A stretch of DNA of 64,000 nt from Gambelia wislizenii (taxonomy: Eukaryota > Chordata > Lepidosauria > Squamata > Crotaphytidae). Location: positions 210,598,645 through 210,662,644 of the forward strand of contig JAUMIR010000005.1 in assembly GCA_030847615.1 (NCBI GenBank), given 5' to 3'. The notes beneath the pieces are model-generated. The model had not been told where the DNA came from. It saw nothing but the letters and a program-made list of their open reading frames with translations, and did not search any database. Positions 34,690-46,398 of this stretch are shown here, piece after piece; within the stretch, counting starts at the first letter, position 1; the number at the start of each line of letters is the position of its first letter. The translations under genes and the position numbers were made by a program.

Positions 34690-35715
34690 AGTAAAAATGT
34701 CCACAGAAACTGCCTAAGACATTTGAAAGTGATTTTTACACATCTCTTTTCCTACACATCTCTTTTTTTATTTGTTTGTTTTAGATTTTACATATGATCA
34801 GAACATTGTTACATAGTCTTCATCACAAACAGTTTCAAAACTTAATCTCTTTTGACTTCCACTGTTATGTTTGCCCAATTTGGTTGCAATAAACTATTAA
34901 ACTAATCCTTATCCTTCTATTCTAACATTTTATCAGTTACATATCGTTCTAATTTTACTTCAATCTTGTCAAAATATCTTTTCTCATATCCCCATTGTTT
35001 TTTACCATATCCTTTTTCCTTAAATTGCATTTTGCCACATCACGTTTCCTACACATCTCTTTTTATGGTAAATGTGTGAAGCAATCCTGTGTTCCATGTC
35101 AACTGTGTCTTTTCAGAAATACCCCTGCAGAAATGAATATGGATCTCTCTGACGAATGCTGACATACTATACCCATGTCAGCTGATTTACACTGTATCAT
35201 GGTCTCCCAAATTGTGTCTAAAAATACCATGAAACTCATCCTGATGTGATCAGATGTAGAAAAGAAAAACATACTCAGAACTATGTGTTCCATTGCCCCA
35301 TTAAAAATACAACTCTTTCTTAATCTATGGAGGAGGCAAAGTTTAAAGGGAGAACACATGTTTTGCCCGAGAAAAAAAGGTCCTGGGTCCAATCCATAGT
35401 ATCTCCAGTTAGGGTGGTGAAAATCCCACCCCGAATCCTGAAGAACCACTTCTAGACAGTGTTGACAATATTAGGCTAGGTGTGACCAGTGGCCTGACCC
35501 TATACCACACAGCTTCCTATGTCTTTGCTCTCATGTTTGTCACAAAGCAGACTGGTTACTCTGTAAACCAGAAACATGTCGTGTCAGGGGTTCCCAGACC
35601 TCAGGGCCTAGTCTGGATTCTCTCATCCTTATGGTGAGGGGGTAGGAATCTCACTGTGAGAGTACTGCCTTGAAAAGTGTGTGTATAAATATTTTCCTCA
35701 TTTGTTTGTTGTTGA
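34690..35715. other. unassigned A+T-rich DNA
   Basis: No gene is seen. The minus-strand frame 35099-35449 (116 residues) has no recognised motif. Confidence 0.5.
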
Positions 35716-36065
35716 TTTGGTCTCCTCTCTCTCTCTCTGGCTTTTCTTTGCAAATGAAGATTCAGAAAATGGCAAGGCAGCTGGGATTGATGGAATCCCA
35801 CCTGAAGTTTGGAAACACGGAGGTCATGTACTCCATGATAAATTCCACGAACTCCTTGTGAATTGCTGGGAAAAAAGGGGAACTGCCATCAGATCTCCGA
35901 GATGCAGTCATCATCACCCTGTACAAGAAAAAAGGAGCAAAATCCGATTGCTCAGACTATTGAGGCTTAACACTGCTCTCTATTGCTGGAAAAATCCTTG
36001 CAAGGATACTCCTGAACAGATTAGTTCCTGCTATTGCAGAATTGACTTGGTACTTAAAAATTTTT
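35716..36065 (+). pseudogene. LINE reverse-transcriptase fragment with inverted 5' part
   Basis: The stretch 35720-35765 is the antisense 3' end of the same LINE family as at 34137 and 49326 ((CT)n, then GGCTTTTCTTTGCAAATGAA). Directly after it, on the plus strand, lies the start of a reverse-transcriptase domain: NGKAAGIDGIPPEVWKHGG, LHELLVNCWE-like, LPSDLRDAVIITLYKKKGAK, SDCSDY, SIAGKILARILLNRLVPAIA. This is RT block 1-2 of a non-LTR element (RTE-like by memory). It has a frameshift near 35870 and a TGA where RGL is expected. Opposite orientation of the two parts fits twin-primed insertion. Confidence 0.85.
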
Positions 36066-36344
36066 TTGAATAGCATACTCTGTGCAATTGTGGTTGCTGC
36101 TTAGTGTATCATGCATAATGACACCACAAAGGCCTGCCTCTTGCAACGTCACCCTTGTAGCTTCACCAGAGCCCACCTCCTGTGATATCACAAGGGCCCC
36201 TAGGCCTCAGGACTGGCACTGAAATCTCAGGGCCTCTGACCTGGCAACCCATGTTGCAGCTCATTTAAAACCAGTACATTTGGGTCCCCAAAGAAGATAT
36301 TCTCTTTAGCCATCACTGGAGAATGCTTTAGCTCAGGGGTAGAA
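36066..36344. other. unassigned DNA
   Basis: No gene or repeat family was recognised. Confidence 0.5.
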
Positions 36345-36480
36345 ATTATGCAGCCTGACAGGTATTTTCTTTTTTAACCTCAGTTCTCAGCAACTCTAGT
36401 TAGCACAGCCAAAGGTGAGGGATTCCGGGAGCTGCAATCGCATTTGGAAGACCAAACTTTGCCTATCTTTGCTTAAACTG
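36345..36480. repeat. dispersed palindromic repeat relic
   Basis: Phrases such as CTCAGGGGTAGAAATTATGC and GATTCCGGGAGCTGCAATC fit the squamate repeat whose palindromic form is at 63556-63677 (GGGAGTTGTAGTCCAA class). Confidence 0.4.
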
Positions 36481-37596
36481 AATCTACTTTAGCTCATTTG
36501 TTAACATTCATATCCCTCCCCCCCACCCAACACACATCTAGGATTATGGAGAAGGGCTTCCCAGTCAGAAAGCAGGCATTTCAGAGAAGCTTGAATGCCA
36601 ACAACTTTCAAGAAGAAAAGAACAGGCCAGGACAAATTTCTCACTGCTTTTAAGGAGTCTTGCTTCTTGGCTTGTGCTGTTCATCACAGTTCTCTCTGAC
36701 TGCAGCCTGGCTGAACTGTTCTTACAGAAGGCAGGCACCAACATATAACCTCACTCTCTGGGTATTGAGGTTTGTGCATGTTTTCAACATTCAGCTTGTC
36801 AGTAAGAACGATGCAGCTAGACTAAGTGGCAAGATGGTGTGACCTGCATGCATCCTCCTGATGATAAGGGAGCAATTCAGTGTTCCAGACCTGCTGTTCA
36901 GCCGCCAGCTGAGAGATATTGAATTCTATCAGTGCTTGCATTTATGTGTGTGGGAGGCTTAAATCCCACCATTCACAATTAAAATAAAAGCCACAACAAT
37001 AATGCAGGTTTACTTTCAGTTTCTCAGCATGTGGAAGGTTATTTAATTTAAACATGTGCTTGACATTTTCTGCTAACAGAAAAGTGGTTAACTCAGATTG
37101 AGACTGAAAGGATCTTACATTTGTATCTGTTCAAGATACTATGTGTCCAGAGTTTGAAAAGAGTTGGAAGGGTTGAAATGCAGTGCGTTGTAGATAGTAA
37201 ATGGTTGTTTGCATTTTTCTCCCTGGACTCCTATCATCCATAAACACAGCTGCAAAGACTCTTAACAAAGAGTACCTAATAAATCACCCTTCTTGTTTAC
37301 TCTCGTACAACAAACCTTTAAGGCCCTTTTAATTTTCCCTTTGCTGGCCTCTGCTTCTTGTTAATGTCCTGTCCATAATACTAGTTAAACAGTATTTCAT
37401 TTTCTTCCCCTTGTATCTGTTTTAATTGTTAAAATAGATACAGGCTAAAAATGGTTAAAATTGATGCAGGCTATTTAAATTTCTTTATTGTTTTAAATTT
37501 AAATTGTTTAAATGCTTGTAAATTGAATGTATCTGTACAGCTCCCTGAAAACCAGTGATGGATGGGAGGGAAATATTTTAATTAACAAATCTCAGA

Positions 37597-37657
<61 letters not shown>

Positions 37658-38037
37658 AGTCACATACAGACATATGTACATGGGAAAGTGAAGTGAATTA
37701 ATGGAGCTTTGCCAGACCATACACTCAGCAAAAACTCAACAAGAGTTCAGTCTTAAAGAGAATGCAGTGCAATGACTGTCAGGTTCCCATTCTAGTTTCT
37801 TCCACCACTTACACTTTAGACCCCAGTTAAGGTACACTGTCTCACAAAAGCAGAAAGAATGTGCATAGAGGTGTCATTTATGTTGCATGTGTGCACTTAC
37901 GTTGTATCTGATAAATGATAGCACATTCAGAGGAAGATGACACATCATCAAATCCCCCCCCCTTTTTTTGAGCTCCAATTATGGCTGGTGGCTTTCAGTG
38001 CCACTGGGGAGGTGACTCCACTCTGGGCTTTAGTATG
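36481..38037. other. unassigned DNA with LINE tail and microsatellite
   Basis: The stretch 37490-37590 (TGTACAGCTCCCTGAAAACC then GGGAGGGAAATATTTTAATT) resembles a plus-strand LINE 3' end. No gene is seen. Confidence 0.45.
37601..37654. repeat. (CT)27 microsatellite
   Basis: Perfect 54-base CT repeat, the longest simple repeat in the window. Confidence 0.98.
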
Positions 38038-38130
38038 AACTTTAAAGGAGCTATTCAAATGTATATACTGAGCTATAAAGGAGCTATACTGAATGTAATT
38101 CAACACCTTGGATAGCTCCTTTAAGGTTTT
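38038..38130. mobile_element. palindromic element, family F11
   Basis: AACTTTAAAGGAGCTATTCA (38039) is inverted relative to TTGGATAGCTCCTTTAAGG (38109). A nested third copy of the arm (TATAAAGGAGCTATACTG) lies between. Related to 17231-17308. Confidence 0.55.
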
Positions 38131-38253
38131 GGTCCAGAAGCCAGAGCAGCTGTACTGCCTCCATGAGCTGAAGCCACCATTTGGGAGTACGGAATTTAAA
38201 CGTTTATCTTACTTAATTACACACTGTCACTTAATGCTATATAGGAAATATCA

Positions 38254-38255
<2 letters not shown>

Positions 38256-38295
<40 letters not shown>
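38256..38295. repeat. (CT)n microsatellite
   Basis: About 40 bases of CT with one GT interruption. Confidence 0.95.
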
Positions 38296-40680
38296 AGGTA
38301 AAGGACAAACCTGAATCCTACACACAGATCAACAAGCTACTGATCTGGATGAAGACCACTTACTGCTATCTGCTTCCTTTCACCAGTTTAATTATGTATT
38401 AGTCACATAATTGCCTTAGATATCTCTTCAAATAAACACAGAATTACTTTTCACTTTGAAGCAAGAGTTCTGAAGTACATCAACCTTCCTAGAAATGTTT
38501 GCTATGGTTTGAGCATTGCTACTGGATTCTCAGCATAATTTTTTAATAAAGGTTCTAAAACCATAAACAGTACCATTGAAAAGAAAATACTGTGCAGAGA
38601 ATCTGCAAAAAATTAAATGAGGCAGCATAGACATCTCTCTTGGGCTTATTACTAAATACTAAATACATAGTTCTTAGTGGGTTTCTATCCAATGATGTAT
38701 TTAAAACCCTCTGCTGCCATAGGAACAAAAGAAGAACGAAGCTACCAGTATGTTGTCAACACTGGAGAGTACCATGACTCACTGAATTCCCTTTCATAAA
38801 AACGAAATTGCCTGGTCATTAATGTTGAAAAAAATAGTATTGTTCTTATAAAATTGTGACCCTCCCCCAGAATGGGTGCATCCCACCCCTTGTCAGTTGC
38901 TCTGCATGGATTTCATGTCCTTGTTTCATTAATTACTAACCCTGTTGTAAAAATATGTCCCATCTATTGCATACTCTCTTTATTTATGATTGTACTGAAA
39001 TCTGCTTCACAAAGGCATAACAGAACTGTTAAATGGAACTGCTATCCTAAACTCTCCAGTAAAAAACTGATAACTGCCCAGCTCTCTTGATAATATAGGT
39101 AGCTGGGCACTGAGTCTAAATGTTTTCAGAGATGCAAAGAGAATGGAACTCTACAAAAGAAACTCTCAAAGACTCCAGGAAGGATGACTCTCAAAGACTC
39201 CAGGAAGGCTGATGAAGAGTTCTGAAGAACATGCGAGATCACTAAATTTGTGTCATTTTAGTGTACCTAATGAAGGCATTGTACACTTCTGAATTTTGTT
39301 CATGTCAACTTTGTCACCCCATAAATCTGCTAAATAAAAAGGGGAGGAATGCTATAACTCCAGTTTTCCTACTGGAGAGGTCTTTGTGATGCCCAGAACA
39401 CCTGACTACTCATCTTGTGTAGTAATTAGTCTTTTCTCAGTTTGGCATTGTTCTGTTTTCAGAAAGGAGACTTATGTGGATTGTCCCGCTGGACCTTGGT
39501 TGGATTGGAAGAAGATAGTGTGCTGTGCACCTAAGGACTGATATTGCCAGTGTGAGCAAAAGAGGAATTTTTTTTTGTCAGAAATGTTAAAGAACACACC
39601 ATTTACTTATATATCTGTAGGTATTTAAGTAAAATGCAGTGGTGGCCTCAGTGATCTTATGCAAGACACTCTGAGAATGGTTATTTCCTCACCAAGGTCA
39701 GGAAGTCTGAAAAACTCCAGGCTAGGCACATTTTGAGATTCTGGGCCATTGTGATTGACTGGAGGGGAGTTGTCTGATAAACAGCCTCTTGTTTTCACAT
39801 ACACAATGCATGATAAGGCCAGTTATCCAGTTCCCATTGCTTCATTATCAAGAGCACACAATGTGTGAATTAAGTGTTTTTACCCTGGCAAGAGATAGCC
39901 CAAGTGCCTAAAAAAAATAAAAATAAAGGGAGGAAAAATAGGCTGAAATCAGAAACAGAAGATAATGCTGTAGTTACTCATTCCATTTACAGCTGCGTTC
40001 TGAAAGGGTCTTCCATCATTTTGTGTTGCTTTTATCAACTTGAAAGCAGCTACTGTGATCCAGCTAGCCTATGATGCAATGATTCTATCCTCCCCCCCTT
40101 CCCCCATTACACCAGCCTCCAGTAAGGTTCAAACAAACACACTCCAATGTCTGACCTTTCTAAAAGGGGATTACCTATAAATAGCAATGGTTATCCCTCA
40201 CAGTCTTCTGACACAAGGCAGTCACCGGTATGAAGAGGAAGGAGATCCTCTCCACTTGTTCTTACAGGAGGACTCAGGAGAGGCACATGACACTTGCTGG
40301 CCCAGGAATAGCAGAAAAGAATTTGCTGGGGATCAAGCAAAAATAAAAATAAAAGAAGTCCAAGCAGCTGCCTCAGTTTCAGTTCCCTTTTGGCACAAAA
40401 AGCAAGCACAGACTCTAACCTCTCCCCAGCCTGCGGTTAAAAGTAGAGAGAAGCATTAAGATTTTATGGCTGAAATATGTCACTTCTAGAGCTCATTTAT
40501 TTAAAAATTAATTTTAGCAATTTTAAAAATTAGCAAAACACTGTCAAGTGCCATTTGTTCAAACCCCTGGGTGTTTTAATTTTAGGCTGAGGAGTTCAAC
40601 AGTTTCATGCTGCCCTTTCTTTTGAATCGTGAAAATCAACCACTTTCAAGGCCACAGGAGCAAATTTTATTTTGTTTTTT
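38296..40680. other. unassigned DNA with a 22-bp perfect tandem repeat
   Basis: At 39162-39183 and 39187-39208 the 22-mer starting ACTCTCAAAGACTCCAGG is duplicated perfectly with a 3-base spacer. A purine run AAAAAGGGGAGGAATG at about 39336 is followed by TATAACTCC and could be a decayed LTR boundary, but no partner end was found. The frame 38872-39090 (plus) has no motif. Confidence 0.45.
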
Positions 40681-41165
40681 CATTTTTGGAAAGTATTTAT
40701 ATATTGCTGTTCTGCCCACTAGGGCTCTCAAACCAATGTTCGAAGAATCCAATAAAACCATATAACAACAAGATGAAAACAAAAAAGAGGGCGAAAAAGC
40801 ATTATTTGAAGATAGGCCAAAAACAATTTTAAAAGCCAAAGCCCTAGTGAAACTGTACAGTTTTTATTGCCTCTGCGTAAAGATGGGTCTAACTTGACTT
40901 CCCTTTGGAGGGAGTTCCACAATCAAGCTGCTGCACAGAAAAAAATAATAAATAAAACACTGCCTCATGTCCTTACCAACGTGACCTCTCTTGATGGTGG
41001 GACACACAACAGAGTCTCTGATGGTCTTCATTTACATTTACCCCAAGACTTATAGGTCCAAACCAGCATTTTGAATTGGCCTTTGAAACAGTATAGTTGG
41101 TTCAAGACCTGTGAAATCAGTCTAATGATGAGATCCATCCCCAGATCGCTAGATGATCTCCATCA
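40681..41165 (-). repeat. LINE-derived fragment (L2/CR1-like), decayed
   Basis: Begins AGTATTTATATATTGCTGTT (antisense tail) and contains GGAGGGAGTTCCACAATCA, CTCATGTCCTTACCAACGTG and AACCAGCATTTTGAATTGGC. This layout is that of a frequent squamate LINE-related repeat (GGGAGTTCCA...CCAGCACTTTGAATTG). Clade and coding status are unknown. Confidence 0.5.
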
Positions 41166-41239
41166 GGGGCTTAATGTGAATATTAAAAAGTTGACAATGT
41201 TGAGCCACAAGGAATCCCACAGGCAAATGGTCATGAAAC

Positions 41240-42605
41240 CATTCTAATCTGGGATCAGGCCTGGTTATAGGACAGAAACAGCCTTACTTTCCTTGAAGGA
41301 TGACCTACATCGGGAGTTAGACAAAGGAAGTGAATCCTTATTATCCTCCTGGATCTTTCAGTGGAATTTGATACCATCGGCTGTAGTATCCTTCTGGATT
41401 GTTTGGCTGATATGGGACCTGGAGGCATTGCCTTGCACTGGTTGCAGTCTTTCTTGGCTGAATGTTCCCAGAGGGTGGTGCAGGGAGGACTGTTGTTCAG
41501 CCTTTTGACCATTAGACAGTGAGGTTCCACAGGGGTCAATATTTTCCTCTGTGCTTTTCAACATCTACATGAACCCACTGGGAGAGGTCATCCGGGGCTC
41601 TGGGGTTGGGTGTCACTAGTATGCTGATGATACCCACCTCTATCTCTCCTTTACAACTATTACCAAGGAGGCTGTGGTAGTACTGAATTGTTGTCTGGAT
41701 GCAGTAAAGGACTGAATGTAGGTGAATAGACTAAGGATTAATCCAGACAAGACAAGTTCTGCTGGTCAGTAGGAAAACTAACCTAGGGTTGGGATCACAG
41801 CCTGTTCTGGATGGGGTTGATCTCCCTCTGGAAGATCAAGTTTGTAGCTTGTGCTTTTTGACTCAGTGCTGCTCCTGGAAAGCCAAGTTGCTACAGTGGC
41901 CAGGGGTGCCTTTGCCCAACCTCGGCTGTAGTACCAGCTGTGTCATTTCTTGAAGAAGGCATATCTGGCCATAGTTGTTCATGCCTTAGTTGCCTCTTGA
42001 TTAGACTACTGTATTGCACTCTATGTGGGGCTGCCCTTGAAACTGCAGCTAGTGCAACATGCAGCAACAAGACTGGTGACAGGTGTGCATTGCAGAGACC
42101 ATATAACACCAGTCCTGCAAGAACTACACTGGCTTCCAATTTGCTTCTGAGCTGAATTCAACATACTTGACCTCTAAAGACCTAAACAACTTGGGGCCAA
42201 AATATCTGAAAGACCTCCTCCCCCTATGTGAGTCTGCCTAAAATCTGAGATCTTCAGAGGAGGCCCTGTTGCATGTCCCAACACCACATTGGTGGGTACA
42301 CATAACAGGGCTTTCTCTGTAGCAGCGCCTTGACTGTGGAACTCCCCACACAAGGAAATTAGGCTGGTCCCATTTCTTTGAAGCTTCTGGAGGGCAGCCA
42401 AAACAGTGCTGTTCTGGATGGCATTCAATGTTTGAAATTGCTGTTTTAACTGTTTCAAAACTGGATTCTAGGATTGTTTTTAGATTGCTTTTAGGAGTTT
42501 TAAACAGTATTTTAATGTGTTTTAATTGGTTTCTCTTTGTTCATTGCCATGGGAATGAAGGCTGGAAGGCCATACAGAAATACTTTAAATAAATGAATAA
42601 CTAAA
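41240..42605 (+). pseudogene. L2 LINE reverse transcriptase and 3' UTR
   Basis: Plus-strand relic of an L2-type non-LTR retrotransposon. Across frames one reads the L-D-L-S-x-x-F-D-T-I RT block 3 near 41355, LLDCLADMG, ALHWLQSFLAECSQRVV, VPQGS-like at about 41525, FNIYMNPLGEVIRGSG, YADDT (codons 41620-41634, preceded by TAG where Gln is expected) and later LDAVKD and NPDKT-like text. The C-terminal region (LQLVQHAATRLVTG-like at 42045, HWLPI-like at 42130) follows. The 3' end is GGCCATACAGAAATACTTTA then AATAAATGAATAA. Multiple stops and frameshifts show it is dead. The endonuclease domain is absent (5' truncation). Confidence 0.88.
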
Positions 42606-42856
42606 TGCACTCAAATAAGAGTCCCCCAGATCTTCTACTTCTACTTCCTCCTCTCCTACAGAGGTTGGACAGAAGCAACACTGTCTTTGGATGTAGCCAC
42701 ACAAAATGAAGACACTGTACTACATCCAAACCATTCTCTAAGGGTTTTCAGCCAAGATGTTTCTCTTCTTCCTATACTCTTTTTCCTATTTATTTTGCCA
42801 TAAGTAATCAGCTGCAACAATCTATATTTTTCATTGCTTGTTATGCGACTGAAATA

Positions 42857-43119
42857 CAGTTGGACCCCTGTGTCCATGGAACAAATATCCATGGTTTCAG
42901 TGATCTGCAGAAGACAAAATAGGGACACATACCATAGAATCACGCTGGAAAATGCTCAGTGAGGCATCTTCTCTATGCATTTTCTAGGTCCTCCAACACA
43001 ACTCTATGGTTATGTTTTTACCAGAAGTCCTTTACTTTAATAGGTTTCACTGTTATCTGTGGTTTCTGGTATCCATGGGAACAGTCTGGGAACCCCCACA
43101 GATACAGGAGTCCAACTGT
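42857..43119. mobile_element. Tigger-like non-autonomous element
   Basis: The left end CAGTTGGACCCCTGTGTCC is inverted relative to the right end GATACAGGAGTCCAACTG. TA precedes the left end. The interior has ATCCATGGTTTCAGTGATC and TGGTATCCATGGGAACAG. It is the same subfamily as 52802-53029 (shared ATTTTCTAGG.CCTCCAA and CTATGG). Confidence 0.8.
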
Positions 43120-43491
43120 GTTTGAGTTTATTGAATTTTATGTGCTTTATGATATCTCAATCTTTATACATTCTCCTTGTTGGTCACCCTTTTGTTCCAG
43201 AAAATTCTTAATACCTTGTGATAAATCTTTATTTCAAATATATTTTTATGATAGCCTATGCTAAAACCCACAATTCCATGCCATACGATGGATCTGAGAA
43301 CACATAATACTCCACCATATACATTCTCAAGGTTAATTTTAAGGCTTTGTTGCACACTCTTTTATTTTCATCTAAAAAAAAAAAGGGATACTCTAACCAT
43401 CTCTATTTTAACTTTTAGTACAAAATTATAACTCCAGTTCTCATTCAATAGGATTCCAAGGTATTTATACTTGTCAACATATTTATCAAGA
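43120..43491. other. unassigned DNA
   Basis: No gene or repeat family was recognised. Confidence 0.5.
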
Positions 43492-44143
43492 GGACTTGTC
43501 GATATGGTGAAAATACTCCTCATAGAACTTAAGGAGAATATGTTTTGTTTAAATGGGATCCCACTTCATTTCGCCATATTCTGAAGGAGGAGGGTGAAAA
43601 ACTCCAAATACTCCACAGCAAAAGCCTTCACAGCTTTTCCTGACTTAAAAAAACAACTCTGAATGAAATGCACATTCCTGCTTGTTGGGACAAATGATTC
43701 ACTTTGCTGCACTTTTCTGATAAGAGTGGAAGTGGAAAGCTGATTGGTCAGACATACACAGGGGGTGGAGTTTGCCAGTAAGGCAGTGCCTGGAACTGCC
43801 ATGTCATATTTTCACCATAGCGGTCATGCACTGAGGGAATGAAGCAACCCCCCCCTTTTTTTCTGTTTTCTGTTTATTTTCATAGAAGATTGCACTTCTG
43901 CACCTTGGTTTTTCTTTTTTAAAAAAATACTGTTTGGCAGTGGCAACTGGTGACAATATAAACACGAGTAATTCACTTGCACCCACCATTTTCACTTGCA
44001 GGCATGCCTGTTTGAACAACGAATGTGTTTGGGTTTGCATGCTTGCGATCTTGGAAAAAAACCTGTGGAGACAAATGAAAGCAGCTGTGAATTGGCATTA
44101 CCATGCATCGATCCAGATTTTATTGCCTCACATAGACAGACCC
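43492..44143 (+). mobile_element. 652-bp TIR element, family F1, copy 2
   Basis: The left end GGACTTGTCGATATGGTG is inverted relative to the right end CCTCACATAGACAGACCC. It aligns over its whole length with 4076-4736. It contains an A+T-rich C8-T7 stretch at about 43849. It is non-autonomous. The target duplication is not visible. Confidence 0.8.
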
Positions 44144-44880
44144 TACCTGCTGGGAATGTTCAGCCAAATAGGACCAGTGCAGAACCATTGCAAAATAGTG
44201 CCCCCAATTTCCATATTAGTCAAGCAGCCCAGAAGGAAATAATGACCAATGAAATTGAATGGGGTGAGGTAATGAAATGTTTACAATGCATTTCTCATAT
44301 AGAAATGGTACAGTACGTTAACAGAAATGTATGTTGGTTGGTACATTAGAAGTTTGTCTAGTACAGAAAGCAGATTATGCAAACAAACAAACAAACAAAC
44401 AAACAAACCTTCAGTTCCTGCAGTCTTTGTCAAGTTAGTTTAAGTCACTGTGTCTAAAAAGCATATGAAGTGAACCATAGCATTTCTATTTTATTATACT
44501 TTCCCTCTACAGAATAGTTCAGATTTGCAAAATTCATAAAACCTGTCTAAAGAAATCTTTTATGTGCTTAAACTGATTTCTTTCATCAGCCAGTTCCTCC
44601 ATTTATGAATGGGTTTTTATTATTCTGCTGTCCTATAGTTTGGATTTAGCAATTAGCAGTGAGGTTTAAGATACCAATGGTGAATTTGCATGGGCAATTG
44701 GGGAAGGGCTATATACACATTATACTTATGTTCATCCTCCTTGCACTACACAACCAGCACTCTGAGGTTGTAGTATGCATGCCCAGAGAAGAGCCATGAG
44801 CTCCTGCTGGTGTGGCATGAGCTCATGGCTGGATTTGGGTGGATGAAGTACAAGTTCGAAGAACATTGTGGGTATCACTA
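44144..44880. other. unassigned DNA
   Basis: (AAAC)7 lies at 44381-44408. The frame 43996-44349 (plus) runs out of the mobile element and has no motif. No gene is seen. Confidence 0.5.
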
Positions 44881-45002
44881 GCTCAACATAGGCTGGCCAC
44901 TCAGTTTACCCTGCCAGTCAGGGTTGTTATAAGGCTACCTTTAGTTCCATGTTGGGAGAAAGGTGGCATATTAAATAAATAAGTGAATGAATAAATGAAT
45001 GA
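44881..45002 (+). repeat. LINE/SINE 3'-end fragment
   Basis: CAGGGTTGTTATAAGGCTAC, then GGGAGAAAGGTGGCATATTA and (AAAT)n form a plus-strand tail of the same type as the antisense unit at 57890-58145. Confidence 0.5.
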
Positions 45003-45561
45003 GGCTGAAGCAGAGATGGGACAACTTCCCCCTACCAGGGAGCCATGTTGACTCCACACCCATTCCGTGGAGGCTGCAAACCACTGCTTCTGCTAAAAAC
45101 TAGTGGCCCCTACCACCAAGGTTCATACCACTACTGCACTTTGCTGCCAAAATTTGGCACATGTCATGGCAGCCATTTATGATGAAGGAAGATGCCAAAG
45201 TTTCCTTCTATTCCATAGAGACCTGCTGGTTGGCAGGCAGAGTATCTTGCTTGTTTCTAAAGGGGGAAGAAGGAACAGGTGTGTTTTTGTACTCATTTTT
45301 TTTTTTACAGTGCCACACTTCTAGCAACGGTAGCCAGTGGGGGCAGCAGGAGTCACAAAAATCACAGAGGCTACATGTTGCCCTCCCCTGGGCTAAAGGA
45401 AAAACAGCTTCTATCAAAAGTCTGAATGAGTTCCAGCTGTTTCATCCCACCCCTTTGTCCCATACGATTTGGGCAGGAGCCGTTGCTTCATAAGGCAACA
45501 GGGAAGAATAAAACAAGGTCTTGAATCATGATGGTTAGTCCTGACCACAGTAGAATACTTA
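45003..45561. other. unassigned DNA
   Basis: No gene is seen. The frame 45161-45493 (plus) lacks motifs. Confidence 0.5.
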
Positions 45562-46161
45562 GGCCCCATCTATATGAGGTGAAACCCCCCCAGATAGCTC
45601 CGCAGTAACAGCAAATCGCAGCAACTGCAATTTTTCTTAATGGTGTTTTGGCACTCGGAAGATTTCCATGCACACTGGTCAACATGGCGGCCTGCCAGTG
45701 ATTTACTCATGTTTTTATTTGCCTTATTTGCTGCCATTGAACTTTTTTTTTTAAAAAAAAAACCCTATTTTACATTGTGTGTTTCAGCAATATTTTGCCT
45801 GTAGATCAAAAGAAAAAATAACACCTCATTCAATTGTCTTAATCATCTCTTGCTAAGGCAAAAACCCAACATGCCCCATTAGCAAGCCCCGCCATTACAC
45901 TCATCCAGCCAATCTGCTTATGCTTCCTGTCCTATGGGAAAATGATTCAAATTGAATCACACACCACAATGAGCAGGAATGTGCATTTCCTTCAGAGTTT
46001 TTTAAAACTCCGGGTAAAAACTGCAAAGGCTTTCCCTTCTCTTTTTTTGATAAATTTGCCCCCCCCCATCTGACTATGGCAAAACAATGTGGGATGCCAT
46101 TAAGACAGCCCATATTCTCCTTGCATTCTGTGAGGAGTATTTTCACCATTCAGACAACCCC
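45562..46161 (-). mobile_element. 600-bp TIR element, family F1, copy 3 (inverted, divergent core)
   Basis: The left end GGCCCCATCTATATGAGG is inverted relative to the right end TTCAGACAACCCC. TTA flanks both ends (45559-45561 and 46162-46164). On the minus strand it shares GGTGAAAATACTCCTCA and CTCTGAAGGAAATGCACATT then CCTGCT with copies 1 and 2, but the middle 250 bp differs. Confidence 0.75.
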
Positions 46162-46398
46162 TTAGTTAGTCAAATTTATTCATGAGTCAAATTACAGCAC
46201 TTGATTCAATGGGTCTATTCTATCAACCAGATTCAGGTCAAGAGTAGGAGATACTGCCTGAAAATCCTGGCGAATTCTATGACGTGGATGCCATACATTT
46301 TCCGTGACTGCATTTTGAACCTGTTTTATGTGTCCCTTTGGCATCATCTTGGATTAGGAAAGTTGGATGTAAATATTATAAACATAACAAATGAATAA
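46162..46398. other. probable LINE tail
   Basis: GGAAAGTTGGATGTAAATAT then TATAAACATAACAAATGAAT looks like a decayed plus-strand LINE tail just before the unidentified coding relic. Confidence 0.4.

Noticed and set aside
37601..37654. CRISPR-like array
   Set aside because: Simple dinucleotide repeat without spacers; the sequence is vertebrate, so a CRISPR array is not expected.
39336..39560. LTR starting after a purine tract
   Set aside because: The purine run and TG start were suggestive, but no matching CA end, poly(A) signal order or partner LTR was found.
41240..42605. functional reverse transcriptase gene
   Set aside because: The YADD motif is present, but in-frame stops and frameshifts occur throughout, and the endonuclease domain is missing.
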